NCBI GenBank assembly: GCA_005889445.1
Contig: VBGS01000183.1
Span: forward strand, 1 to 9,712
Direction of reading: 5' to 3'
Source: Chloroflexota bacterium
GTDB taxonomy: Bacteria; Chloroflexota; Limnocylindria; P2-11E
DNA length: 9,712 nucleotides
The notes under the pieces are model-generated. The model was given only the letters and a program-made list of their open reading frames with translations, was not told where the DNA came from and made no database searches. This document shows positions 1 through 6,968 of the stretch, piece by piece. A program made the translations under genes and the position numbers. Positions within the stretch are counted from its first letter, which is position 1. Each line of letters begins with the position of its first letter.

Positions 1-195
1 GTATCGCTCGAGATCGGTGATCTTCGCCTCGAGCTGGGCGAGCGCGCGGCGGACCTGGGTGTCCTCGTCATCGATGCCTTCGGGCAGTAGCCCGAGCAGG
101 CCGAGCTTTTCGCGCTCGGCTTCGGTGAAGGCGGTGGATTTGTTGAGCCGCGGCTCGTGGAGCAGGTCGGCACCGCGGGGGAGCGTCATCCCCAT
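1..195 (-). CDS. NAD-type malic enzyme, N-terminal part (runs off window)
   Basis: The 65 visible codons match the start of the bacterial NAD-dependent malic enzyme N-terminal domain. The typical string GADLLHEPRLNKSTAFTEAE (about residues 8-27) is followed by KLGLLGLLPEGI and ends in DLERY. The family oxidatively decarboxylates malate to pyruvate in the cytoplasm. The catalytic and NAD-binding regions lie beyond the left edge, so activity cannot be judged. The start is the ATG at 195; a second in-frame ATG lies at 189. A GGAGG at 214-218 lies inside the end of the kinase gene, 18 bases upstream, which is far for a ribosome site. The gap to the kinase stop codon is 11 bases on the same strand, so co-transcription with the two-component genes is likely. 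No internal damage is seen in the visible part. Confidence 0.85.
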   Translation of the reverse strand, partial: MGMTLPRGADLLHEPRLNKSTAFTEAEREKLGLLGLLPEGIDDEDTQVRRALAQLEAKITDLERY

Positions 196-206
196 CGAGC
201 CTAGTG

Positions 207-1529
207 CTAGATGCCTCCGAGGCGCAGCCGGAACCGCGCGCCGCCATCGCTGGGCCGCTCGAGCGTGACGCTGCCACCGTGCGACTCGGCGACATCCTTC
301 ACGATCGCCAGACCGAGCCCGGATCCGGGTGTCTGACGCACGTCATTGGATCTCCAGAAACGATCGAACACGCGCGACGCGTCTTCCGCCGCGACGCCGG
401 GTCCGTGATCGCGGACGGTGACCTCGCCGTTCGCGACCGCGATCTCCACGAGCGCGCCCGTCGGGCTGTACTTCGCGGCATTGTCCAGGAGGTTGGTGAT
501 GGCACGCGCGACGCGAACCTTCACGCCGCGGACCGTGGAGGGCGCGGCCGTCACGACGAAGTGCACCTTCGGATAGCGGAAGCTGACGTCGTCGACGACC
601 TCGTGGACGACCTCGTCCAACCTGAGCTCCTCAAAGGGCATGGGCGCTTCTTCGTCGCGGGCCACCTCGATGAGATCGCCGACAAGCGCCGTCAGGCGCT
701 CCATCTGGCGCACGAGATCGCCCAGCAGCTGCTGCCGCTCAACTGGATCGCTCGGCTGTCCACGTTCGAGGAGCTCGAGATTCGTTCGCAGGCTGGTGAG
801 CGGGGTTCGGAGCTCGTGACCGGCATCGGAGACGAGCTGCCGCTGCGAGCGCAGCGACGTCTCGAGCTGGCCGAGCATCGCGTCGAAGCTCGTCCCAAGC
901 CGGCTCAGCTCGTCGCGACCGCTCGCCGCGACGCGGCGCGAGAGATCGCGCGTCCGCGTGACCTCCTCGACGGTCTTAGTAAGCAGCTTGACCGGCGCGA
1001 GCGCGGTGCGCGCGATGAGAAGGCCAAGGATGGCGGCGAGCAGGATCGCTCCCAGCGCAAACTCGGCGAGCGTGACGCGTGTCTGCGTGAGCGCGCCGTC
1101 GATGTCCTCGAGCGACTTGGCCACCTCGAGCGCGCGGCCGTTCGCGATCGGCCGTACCAGCACCCGAACGCGGTAGTCCTGCGAGATCGCGGTGGCCAGG
1201 AAGCCATCACGCTTGCCGGCGGCGACATCCTTGACGTCCTGCGTGACGAGGGACGGGACCGCGACGCCGAGGTCAGCCTGGACGATGTTCCCGCTCGAGT
1301 CGACGATCTGGCCGAAGACGTCCTGGCGACCCGTGACCAGCTGTGGCCCACGATCGCCGAACGGGCCGCCGCGCCCGGGGCCGCCGACGAGTGCGGTCTT
1401 GGACAGCGTGTCGTCCACCTGTTTGAGGAGCTGGTCCTGGACGACGACGTACATCGCGACCGACGCGCCGATCGCGGCGACCGCGACTGCCGCGGCTGTG
1501 AGGAGCGCGATCCGAAGGCGGAAGCTCAC
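207..1529 (-). CDS. Membrane sensor histidine kinase (MprB-like, HAMP-HisKA-HATPase)
   Basis: The protein has 440 residues and is a complete class I sensor kinase. TM1 is at about 5-30, followed by an extracytoplasmic sensor region of about 31-154 containing a Gly-rich stretch (GGPGRGGPFG). TM2 is at about 155-175, with a HAMP linker at about 176-228. The H-box is DAGHELRTPLTSL with phospho-acceptor His238. The N-box is NLLDNAAKYSP (347-357), G1 is DHGPGV (374-379), the F-box is VFDRFW (387-392) and G2 is GSGLGLAIV (402-410). The start is the GTG at 1529, whose GTGA overlaps the TGA of the response regulator. This 4-bp overlap implies translational coupling. All catalytic motifs are present, so the kinase looks functional although its partner regulator has lost its phospho-acceptor. 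The stimulus is unknown. MprB is the nearest named type by architecture; this is family-level recognition, not orthology. Confidence 0.93.
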   Translation of the reverse strand: MSFRLRIALLTAAAVAVAAIGASVAMYVVVQDQLLKQVDDTLSKTALVGGPGRGGPFGDRGPQLVTGRQDVFGQIVDSSGNIVQADLGVAVPSLVTQDVKDVAAGKRDGFLATAISQDYRVRVLVRPIANGRALEVAKSLEDIDGALTQTRVTLAEFALGAILLAAILGLLIARTALAPVKLLTKTVEEVTRTRDLSRRVAASGRDELSRLGTSFDAMLGQLETSLRSQRQLVSDAGHELRTPLTSLRTNLELLERGQPSDPVERQQLLGDLVRQMERLTALVGDLIEVARDEEAPMPFEELRLDEVVHEVVDDVSFRYPKVHFVVTAAPSTVRGVKVRVARAITNLLDNAAKYSPTGALVEIAVANGEVTVRDHGPGVAAEDASRVFDRFWRSNDVRQTPGSGLGLAIVKDVAESHGGSVTLERPSDGGARFRLRLGGI

Positions 1530-2075
1530 GGTTCTTTCATGACGTAGCCGACCCCGCGCACTGTCTGAATGACGCGCGACTCGCCGCTCTGCTCGAGCTT
1601 GCGGCGCAGGTATCCGACATAGACGTCGAGCGAGTTGGAGTCCGGTCCGAAGTCGTATCCCCAGACCCGATCGAAGATGACGTCGCGCGGCAGGACCTTG
1701 CGCGGGTTCGCGATGAACAGCTCGAGGAGCGAGTACTCGGTCCGGGTCAATGGAATGAGGCGATCGCCGCGGCGGCACTCCATCGCGTCGCGATCGAGCG
1801 TGATGTCGACGAACTGCAGGGTCCCCCGGGTCTTGGCGCCGTCCTCGTTGCGGCGGCCGAGCGCTCGGATGCGCGCGAGCAGCTCGTCGAGCGCGAACGG
1901 CTTGACCAGGTAGTCGTCGGCTCCGGCGTCCAGCCCCTCGACGCGGTCCTTCACCGCGGCGCGGGCGGTCAGCATCAGTACGGGGACGTGATTGCCTGCG
2001 GTGGCTCGCGCCACGCAGCGCGCGGTCGACCGCATCCCGTACAGCGGGCTCGTCCTCGACGATGAGGACACGCAC
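1526..2075 (-). pseudogene. OmpR/MprA-family response regulator with internal frameshifting deletion
   Basis: From the GTG at 2075 the reading begins MRVLIVEDEPAVRDAVDRAL, a textbook receiver N-terminus with the acidic ED pair. At about 2003-2015 the homology jumps frame and resumes as NHVPVLMLTARAAVKDRVEG, then DDYLVKPFALDELLARIRAL with the conserved Lys. A complete winged-helix output domain follows (RTEYSLLELF, VWGYDF, VYVGYLRRKL, VRGVGYV). Roughly 45-50 residues are missing, including receiver strands 2-3 and the phospho-acceptor Asp. The gene measures 550 bases, so a base count of 2 modulo 3 has gone. About 182 residues remain, against about 230 for MprA. In the original frame reading stays open into the kinase, so a caller would report a false 622-residue regulator-kinase fusion. 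As it stands no full regulator can be made. It is either a real lesion or an assembly error. Confidence 0.85.
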
Positions 2076-2081
2076 AAGCCG

Positions 2082-2087
2082 AGTTTA
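2082..2087 (-). promoter_or_regulatory. -10 hexamer for leaderless transcription of the two-component operon
   Basis: TAAACT is followed by exactly six bases (CGGCTT) and then the GTG start of the response regulator at 2075. No ribosome-binding sequence lies in this gap, which is what a leaderless transcript starting at the GTG would need. The -35 position (about 2105-2110) is poor and is overlapped by a TTTCTTA box, as expected for an activated promoter. Confidence 0.5.
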
Positions 2088-2100
2088 CGGTCGAAACCGC

Positions 2101-2151
2101 TAAGAAAGGCCTGAGAAACAGGGGCCTTAACGAACTTTCAGGCGCTTCTCA
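2101..2151. promoter_or_regulatory. Probable OmpR-family regulator boxes in divergent control region
   Basis: The 135-bp gap between the divergent two-component operon and the repeat-protein gene carries four related heptamers. TAAGAAA (2101-2107) and TGAGAAA (2112-2118) are direct repeats 11 bp apart on the plus strand. CTTTCAG (2135-2141) and CTTCTCA (2145-2151) are 10 bp apart in the opposite orientation. Direct repeats one helical turn apart are the normal target form for OmpR-family dimers. The first pair abuts the minus-strand promoter and the second pair lies upstream of the plus-strand gene, so one regulator could control both directions. Assignment to the neighbouring regulator is inference. 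Confidence 0.5.
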
Positions 2152-2210
2152 TGCAACGGCGAGCAGGCCGCCGTTCTCTAGTGATCAACGAATCCTCGAA
2201 GGAGACATCG

Positions 2211-2921
2211 ATGAAGGCGATCCAGCCCGCGAAGGCGCTACTCATCGCCGCGGTCATCGGCCTCGGTCTGTCTGGCGGCTTCGCTGCGGCCGCGTTCCTG
2301 CCCGGCGGGAGCGCACCGGCGGCCGTCGCTCAGCTCTGGGACAACGCCGTCGGACGGTCGCTCGAGAACGGGCCCGGCGACAAGGGCTCAGTCTTCACGG
2401 CGGCCGCCACGTACATCGGCATCACCGAAGCCCAGCTCCGGACCGAGCTCGGGACGGACAAGAGCCTCGCCGACATCGCCGTCGCTCACGGCAAGACGCG
2501 CGACGGCCTGATCCAGGCCCTCGTCGCCGCGCAGCAGCAGAGCATCGCGACGCTCGTCGACCAGAAGGGCATCGGCGCCAGGACCGGCGGTCCCGGACCC
2601 GGCTTCGGCCGCGGACCCGGCGGCTCGAAGGTGACCGGCGATCCGCTTGCCGCCGCTGCGACCTACCTCGGCATCACCACCGCGGACTTGCAAACGAAGA
2701 TCCGCGCCGGACAGACCCTCGCGCAGATCGCGAACGCGACGGCCGGCAAGAGCCGCGACGGCCTCGTCGGCGCACTCGTCAGCGACGCGACCGCGAAGAT
2801 CGACGCCGCGCAGAAGGCCGGAACGATCACCGCGGACCAGGCCACGCAGCTGAAGTCAAATCTCAACACGCGGCTCGCGCAATTCGTCGACACGAATCGT
2901 CCGGGGCGTCCCGGCCGTTAA
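2211..2921 (+). CDS. Exported protein with two tandem helical modules
   Basis: The protein has 236 residues. A basic start (MKAIQPAK) and a hydrophobic core of about 9-30 ending in Ala-rich sequence form a Sec-type signal or membrane anchor. Two copies of one module follow. Copy 1 (about 63-105) has AATYIGITEAQLRTEL, KSLADIA and RDGLIQALV. Copy 2 (about 147-190) has AATYLGITTADLQTKI, QTLAQIA and RDGLVGALV. They are joined by a Gly/Pro-rich linker (about 123-142) and followed by a helical tail (ATAKIDAAQKAGTITADQATQL). Such ALGI-D-L-LAEIA-hG-LI-ALV modules occur in many secreted actinobacterial and Chloroflexota proteins of unknown function. The start at 2211 is fixed by AAGGAGA (2199-2205) five bases upstream; the ATG at 2151 lacks such a site. 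It is divergent from the two-component operon across the repeated boxes, so it is a candidate target of that system. No enzymatic motif is seen. Confidence 0.85.
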   Translation: MKAIQPAKALLIAAVIGLGLSGGFAAAAFLPGGSAPAAVAQLWDNAVGRSLENGPGDKGSVFTAAATYIGITEAQLRTELGTDKSLADIAVAHGKTRDGLIQALVAAQQQSIATLVDQKGIGARTGGPGPGFGRGPGGSKVTGDPLAAAATYLGITTADLQTKIRAGQTLAQIANATAGKSRDGLVGALVSDATAKIDAAQKAGTITADQATQLKSNLNTRLAQFVDTNRPGRPGR

Positions 2922-2946
2922 CTCGACCCGACTCCCATCCGCTAAG

Positions 2947-2978
2947 ACGGCGCCGGATCGCCCACGATCCGGCGCCGT
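2947..2978 (+). terminator. Rho-independent-type hairpin after the repeat-protein gene
   Basis: A perfect 14-bp inverted repeat (ACGGCGCCGGATCG, loop CCCA, then its complement) starts 25 bases after the stop codon of the exported repeat protein. The following TTCCCTC is only weakly T-rich, so termination may be partial. The hairpin is symmetric and could also act on minus-strand transcripts. Confidence 0.75.
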
Positions 2979-2985
2979 TCCCTCA

Positions 2986-3243
2986 TGGAGCCTGAAGCTC
3001 ACGGCCGTCGCGGCGGTCGTCAACGTGTTCTTCTTCGGGCTCGGCTACGCGAGCTCGCACACCAAATCGACCGACGCGCCGCTGCAGCCGCAGGTCGTCG
3101 GCCCGAATGCGACCGCCAGTCCAGCCCCGCCGGCCGCGACGGTCGCGCCGAGCCAGCGCCGAGGCCGCGGAACGACCGGAACGCTTGCCCCCGGCATCCG
3201 AACCTCGCCGGGCGCGCCGCTCACCTCAACGCATCACTCGTAA
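2986..3243 (+). CDS. Possible small membrane-anchored Pro/Ala/Thr-rich protein, start damaged
   Basis: The open frame gives WSLKLTAVAAVVNVFFFGLG, a convincing single hydrophobic anchor, then a Thr/Ser/Pro/Ala-rich tail (for example NATASPAPPAATVAPSQ). Codon use fits its neighbours. The frame has no ATG. The only nearby ATG (2985) is one base out of frame, overlapping the TGG that begins the hydrophobic segment. The first usable in-frame start is a GTG at 3025, which would cut the anchor in half and leave a 72-residue product. Loss of a TG dinucleotide from an original ATG-TGG would explain the arrangement exactly, but that is inference. It lies just after the terminator, and its stop is 7 bases from the convergent lipoprotein gene. 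Function unknown. It may be a decayed or mis-sequenced gene. Confidence 0.4.
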   Translation, partial: WSLKLTAVAAVVNVFFFGLGYASSHTKSTDAPLQPQVVGPNATASPAPPAATVAPSQRRGRGTTGTLAPGIRTSPGAPLTSTHHS

Positions 3244-3250
3244 GCGCTTC

Positions 3251-3940
3251 CTACTTGAACGCGATCTTGTCCGACGAGCTGATCGTGACCGCCATCGCTT
3301 TGAGCGGCGCGTTGTCGGGGTTCGTGAAGCCCGGCTGATTCAAGAGCTGCCACTTCGAGAGAAGCAGCGCAAAGTCGTTATCCGCGGCGATCCCATCCTC
3401 GGCTACGACCACGGTGTAACCGCGGAGATTCGCGCCAAAGGCCGTGTACAGGACCGCCCCGTTCGCGGCAGTGCCGACCATCACCGCGTTCGTGGTCCCG
3501 CGATCCTTTAAGAGCTGGTCCAGATTCGTGTTGAAGAACTTGTCAGCCCGCGTCGTGACGCTCGGCTCGCCTGCCTGAGGAGCGACGTCTGGGAGCACCG
3601 TGGACCCGGCTGTCGGCGTCAGCGAATAGATCACCGGCACCTTCGCGTCCCGCGCCTTCTTGATCAGCGCCGCGACCTTGGGAAGCGAGGCGACGCAGGT
3701 GGGCCGGGAGCTGCATACCGCAGTCGTGAGATCGAGGACGAGCATGACCGCGCCCTTCACCGGGATCTCAACGGCCACCGCCGCCGGGACGCTCGGTGTC
3801 AACGACGTCGGCGCCGGCGAAGCCGTCACCAGTACGGTCGGGGCGGATGAGGTCGCCGGCGTCGGAGTGGGCGCCGCGGCCTGCGGAGCGCAGCTCGCGA
3901 CGAGGAGCGCGATCGGGAACACAAGACGAGCGATTTTCAT
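3251..3940 (-). CDS. Isochorismatase/cysteine-hydrolase-fold lipoprotein lacking catalytic Cys
   Basis: The protein has 229 residues. MKIARLVFPIALLVASC is a lipoprotein signal with lipobox VASC (lipidated Cys17). A Thr/Pro/Ala/Ser linker runs to about residue 58. The remainder has the isochorismatase-like hydrolase pattern: MLVLDLT with Asp70, VPVIYSLTPT, TTRADKFFNTNL with Lys134, then AVMVGTAANGAVLYTAFGAN and GYTVVVAEDGIAA. In active family members the motif after V-G-x-A-T/A-N-x is a catalytic Cys; here it is Ala162. Asp and Lys of the triad remain. Cys76 and Cys82 could form a disulfide outside the cell. The start ATG at 3940 has GGGAGGG (3946-3952) five bases upstream. The domain is probably anchored on the outer face of the membrane as a binding protein or pseudoenzyme; that role is inference. 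It is divergent from the ThDP gene. Confidence 0.85.
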   Translation of the reverse strand: MKIARLVFPIALLVASCAPQAAAPTPTPATSSAPTVLVTASPAPTSLTPSVPAAVAVEIPVKGAVMLVLDLTTAVCSSRPTCVASLPKVAALIKKARDAKVPVIYSLTPTAGSTVLPDVAPQAGEPSVTTRADKFFNTNLDQLLKDRGTTNAVMVGTAANGAVLYTAFGANLRGYTVVVAEDGIAADNDFALLLSKWQLLNQPGFTNPDNAPLKAMAVTISSSDKIAFK

Positions 3941-3968
3941 GACGGCCCTCCCACAACGGCGGCATCCT

Positions 3969-5460
3969 ATGCCGATGAGCCCTACGGTCGCGCGCGCCAT
4001 CGGCGATCGGCTGCACGCGGCCGGGGTCCGGTACGTGTTCGGCCATCCCGGTGGCGAGGTCATCGAGCTCATCGAGGGCTTCCGGCAAGCTGGTCTGGAG
4101 TTCGTGCTTACGAAACACGAGACCGCGGCCGGCTTCATGGCCGAGACGACCGCGAGCTCGCTCGGCGGGATCGGTGTCTGCCTCGGCACCCTCGGCCCGG
4201 GCGCGACGAATCTCGTGACCGGCGTCGCGCACGCGTATCTCGACCGCGGCGCGGTGCTCGCGTTCAGCGGTCAGCTTCCGGCCGATCGCTACGAGATCAC
4301 GACGCACCAACGACTCGACCTGCGCGCGCTCTTCGCGCCGATCACGAAATGGCAGGCACACGTGACAGCCACGAATGCCGCCGCCGTGACGGAGCGCGCG
4401 CTCCGTGTCGCGTCCGCTCCGCGCCGCGGACCCGTCTATCTCGAGGTGGCGAGCGACGTGCCCGCGCAAGAGACGGTCGACGTCGCCCTGCCGCGATTCG
4501 TGACCGAGTCTGTCGCGGCGATCGACGACGATGAGGTGCGGACGGCCGGCGCGCGGCTGCGCGCCGCCGAACGGCCGCTCCTCCTTGTCGGGATGGATGC
4601 GAGCACGGACGCTGCGGCCGGTCCGCTCCGCAGGCTCGCGGAGACATGGGGTATCCCGGTGATGGTCAGCCCAAAGGCGAAGGGCGTGTTTCGCGAGGAC
4701 CATCCGCTCTTTGTCGGAACGATCGAGGGTCTCGGCACGCCCTTCCTCTACGACTACATCGACACGTGCGACCTCGTCCTCATGATCGGATTCGATCCCG
4801 TCGAGTTCGACCGTGACTGGTCCGCAAAGGCGCGGATCATCCACGTCGGACCGCTGCCGAACGACGATCGGTACTACGGAAGCGAGGTCGAGATCGTTGG
4901 GCCGATCGATACCACCCTTGAGCGGCTCCTCGCCGCCGGATCGCCGAGGGCGACGCCCGCGCTGGACGAGCTCCGAGCGTTCGGCGACGCCTTTCGCGAG
5001 CGGGTGGCTCCGTCGACCGGTCGGCTGACCGCGCAGCAGGTCCTTACGGCGCTTCGCGCCTCGCTGCCTGAAGATGCGCTCGTCTCCTGTGACGTCGGAT
5101 ACAACAAGGCTGTCGCGGCGCAGTGCTGGCGTGCGTATCGCCCGCGGTCGTTCTTCGTGTCGAACGGACTGTCGTCGATGGGTTATGGACTACCTGCCGC
5201 GATCGCCCTCAAGCTGAGCCATACGGACCGACGCGTCGCCTGCATTCTCGGCGACGGCGGCTTCGCGATGGCGATGGCCGAGCTCGAGACGGCGGTCCGC
5301 CTTCGGGCCGGGATCACGGTGGTCGTTCTCGTGGACGACGCGCTGTCGCAGATCAAGGCGGGGCAGGAGCGCCGGAGCTATCCCGCGACCGGCATCGCCG
5401 GACGATCGGCCGCTCATCGTCGCGGCGCGCATCGACCCAAGCGCGTACCAGCTGCGCTAG
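3969..5460 (+). pseudogene. ThDP-dependent enzyme (acetolactate-synthase-like) with C-terminal internal deletion
   Basis: The first frame gives 477 clean residues. The Pyr domain includes VFGHPGGEVIEL, catalytic Glu51 in KHETAAGFMAE and LGTLGPGATNLVTGVAHAYL. The central domain includes RRGPVYLEVASDVP and RPLLLVGMDA. The PP domain includes CDVGYNKA, SNGLSSMGYGLPAAIAL and the ThDP/Mg motif GDGG (428-431), ending VDDALSQIKAG. After YPATGIA (to 5399) homology stops. It resumes in the +1 frame at 5401 as DDRPLIVAARIDPSAYQLR with a stop at 5458-5460. About 40-50 residues that close the PP domain are absent and the frame is broken (1492 bases). The family usually has about 540-550 residues. The substrate cannot be inferred; acetolactate-synthase or benzoylformate-decarboxylase-like is as far as motifs go. 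Starts are ATG 3969 or ATG 3975, with no clear ribosome site. Only 28 bp separate it from the divergent lipoprotein gene. Confidence 0.88.
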
Positions 5461-6329
5461 AGGTCCTTCACGGCCGGGATGATGTCCCGGGCGATGATCT
5501 GGAGCGGCTCGATCTTCCAGACGTCTTTGACGCCGCCGATGACCCCGGTGATGCCGCGCTGCCGGAACGCGCGGAGCTGGTCGATGATCCGTCCGACGTT
5601 CTGACCCTTATCGCCGACGTCCATATGGAACATGGACGTCTTCTCGATCGAGTCGTAGTCACGTTTCTCTCGCTCGCAGTGCGCCTTCAGGACGTCCAGC
5701 TTGCGTGGCAGATCGGGCGTGGGGAAGAGATTGCAGACGTCGGCGTACTTCGCGACGAGGCGAAGGGTCTTCTTCTCGCCGGATCCGCCGATCATGATCC
5801 GAGGCCGCGGACGGCCCAGGACCTGTGGACGGTTCAGCGGACGCTCGAACGTGAAGCGCTTTCCCGTGAACGGACTCTGATCGTCACGCCACATCCGGTG
5901 ACAGAGCTCGAGCGTGTCCTCGAGCCAGTCGAAGCGCTCCGCCAGCGGTGGGAAGGGGATCCCAAGCGCGCGGGCCTCCGCCTCGTTCCACGCCGCGCCT
6001 ATGCCGAGCATGGCGCGCCCGCCCGATAGAACATCGAGGGTGGTGATGATCTTGGCGATCATCCCCGGATAGCGGTAGACGGCACCGGTGACGACGGTCA
6101 GCAGGTGCGCGCGCTGGGTATGTGCCGCGAGGTACCCAAGCGTCGTGTATGCCTCGAGCATCTCGTGCTCGGGCGGCCCGAGGCTGCCGATCTGGAAGAG
6201 ATGGTCCATCACGCCGATTGGCTCGAAGCCGCCGCCATCCGCGGTCCGCGCGATCGCGGCGAGGTCGTGTCCGAGACGCGTCGGGCCGCCGGGCCACGTG
6301 AACTCGTTGATCTGAAGCCCGATCTTCAC
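5457..6329 (-). CDS. LLM-class flavin/F420-dependent oxidoreductase
   Basis: The protein has 290 residues and is a complete luciferase-like TIM-barrel protein. MKIGLQINEFTWPGGP starts strand 1. GVMDHLFQIGSLGPPEHEML and the TGAVYRYPGMIAKIITTLDV / GRAMLGIGAAWNEAEARALG block are characteristic of the F420-type branch. RPRIMIGGSGEKKTLRLVAK is the conserved cofactor-phosphate region, and VIGGVKDV and IARDIIPAVKDL close the fold. Such enzymes use F420H2 or FMNH2; the substrate is not predictable. The start is GTG 6329, with AGGTG (6335-6339) five bases upstream. It lies 30 bp downstream of msrA on the same strand, so the two probably form an operon. Its stop shares a CTAG (5457-5460) with the stop of the convergent ThDP gene. 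No lesion is seen. Confidence 0.9.
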   Translation of the reverse strand: MKIGLQINEFTWPGGPTRLGHDLAAIARTADGGGFEPIGVMDHLFQIGSLGPPEHEMLEAYTTLGYLAAHTQRAHLLTVVTGAVYRYPGMIAKIITTLDVLSGGRAMLGIGAAWNEAEARALGIPFPPLAERFDWLEDTLELCHRMWRDDQSPFTGKRFTFERPLNRPQVLGRPRPRIMIGGSGEKKTLRLVAKYADVCNLFPTPDLPRKLDVLKAHCEREKRDYDSIEKTSMFHMDVGDKGQNVGRIIDQLRAFRQRGITGVIGGVKDVWKIEPLQIIARDIIPAVKDL

Positions 6330-6359
6330 TGGCGCACCTGGAGCGCGAGCGCGCTCGTG

Positions 6360-6959
6360 CTAGCGGACCTTGATCCGATCCGCGAAGTACTTGCGGACCT
6401 TCTGCACCTTCGGCGCGGCGTTGAACAGGATGTACGGCTGCAGCGGATTCCGCTCGGCGTAGTCCTGGTGGTACTCCTCGGCCTCATAGAACCGGTCCAG
6501 CGGGATGACCTCGGTCACGATCGGCGCGTCGAACACCCGCGCCTTCGCGAGCTGGGCGACGTACGCGTCGGCGATCCGTTTCTGGTCCTCATTCGCGTAG
6601 AAGATCACCGAGCGGTACTGCTTCCCCACGTCGGGGCCCTGGCGATCGCGCGTCGTCGGGTCGTGCGCGATCGAGAAGAAGACCTTGAGAAGCTGCCCGT
6701 AGCTGACGCGGCTCGGATCGAATCGGATCTCGACGGCCTCAGCGTGGCCGGTCCGTCCAGAGGACACGGTCTCGTAGTCGGCCGTGTTCGCCGTTCCGCC
6801 CGCATAACCCGAGACGACCGCCTTCACGCCGTCAAGCTGCTTGTAGACAGCCTCGACGCACCAGAAGCAGCCGCCCGCAAGGACCGCTCGCGCTTCGCCG
6901 TTGTCCGCCGGGACCGCGGGATCCAGCTCGGGGTCAGGGAATTTCTCAGGGGATACCAC
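6360..6959 (-). CDS. msrA: Peptide methionine-S-sulfoxide reductase MsrA
   Basis: The protein has 199 residues. It reduces methionine-S-sulfoxide in proteins or free methionine using thioredoxin-type donors, in the cytoplasm since no signal peptide is seen. The signature AGGCFWCVEAVYKQLDGV carries catalytic Cys31, with Cys34 and Glu36 close by. Further family blocks are VVSGYAGGTANTADYETVSS, GHAEAVEIRFDP, HDPTTRDRQGPDVGKQYRS and YEAEEYHQDY. There is no C-terminal Cys, so any resolving cysteine would have to be Cys34 in the GCFWC motif or come from the donor protein. The start is GTG 6959. A TACAGT hexamer at 6969-6974 suggests a very short leader. It is followed by the LLM oxidoreductase gene, giving a plausible redox or repair operon. 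Confidence 0.96.
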   Translation of the reverse strand: MVSPEKFPDPELDPAVPADNGEARAVLAGGCFWCVEAVYKQLDGVKAVVSGYAGGTANTADYETVSSGRTGHAEAVEIRFDPSRVSYGQLLKVFFSIAHDPTTRDRQGPDVGKQYRSVIFYANEDQKRIADAYVAQLAKARVFDAPIVTEVIPLDRFYEAEEYHQDYAERNPLQPYILFNAAPKVQKVRKYFADRIKVR

Positions 6960-6968
6960 GGCCCTGGA

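Noticed and set aside
204..1547. Long plus-strand open frame (447 codons)
   Set aside because: Antisense to the intact sensor kinase; its translation is Arg/Asp-rich low-complexity text typical of a GC-rich shadow frame, with no motif.
207..2075. A single 622-residue regulator-kinase fusion protein
   Set aside because: Only the first 21 or so residues are receiver. The next 160 are out-of-frame reading of the regulator, with its true frame showing a full winged-helix domain. The kinase has its own GTG start at 1529.
2985..3338. Arg-rich plus frame from ATG 2985
   Set aside because: The adjacent frame gives a hydrophobic anchor and natural codon use; this frame gives RRGGRQRVLLRAR-type shadow sequence and runs into the convergent gene.
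3768..4844. A 358-residue minus-strand frame
   Set aside because: Antisense to the ThDP gene, rich in Arg/His/Asp, no recognisable domain.
5474..5490. CCGGGA-TGATG-TCCCGG hairpin as a terminator for the ThDP gene
   Set aside because: It lies inside the LLM coding sequence, has no T run, and similar hairpins are common in this base composition.
3660..6029. A 789-residue plus-strand protein
   Set aside because: The front part is antisense to the lipoprotein gene and the part after 5400 is out-of-frame and antisense to the LLM gene. Only 3969 to about 5399 encodes the ThDP enzyme.
6360..6959. MsrA as damaged because no C-terminal resolving Cys is present
   Set aside because: All core blocks are complete and in frame; MsrA forms without C-terminal Cys residues are known, so this is not evidence of a lesion.
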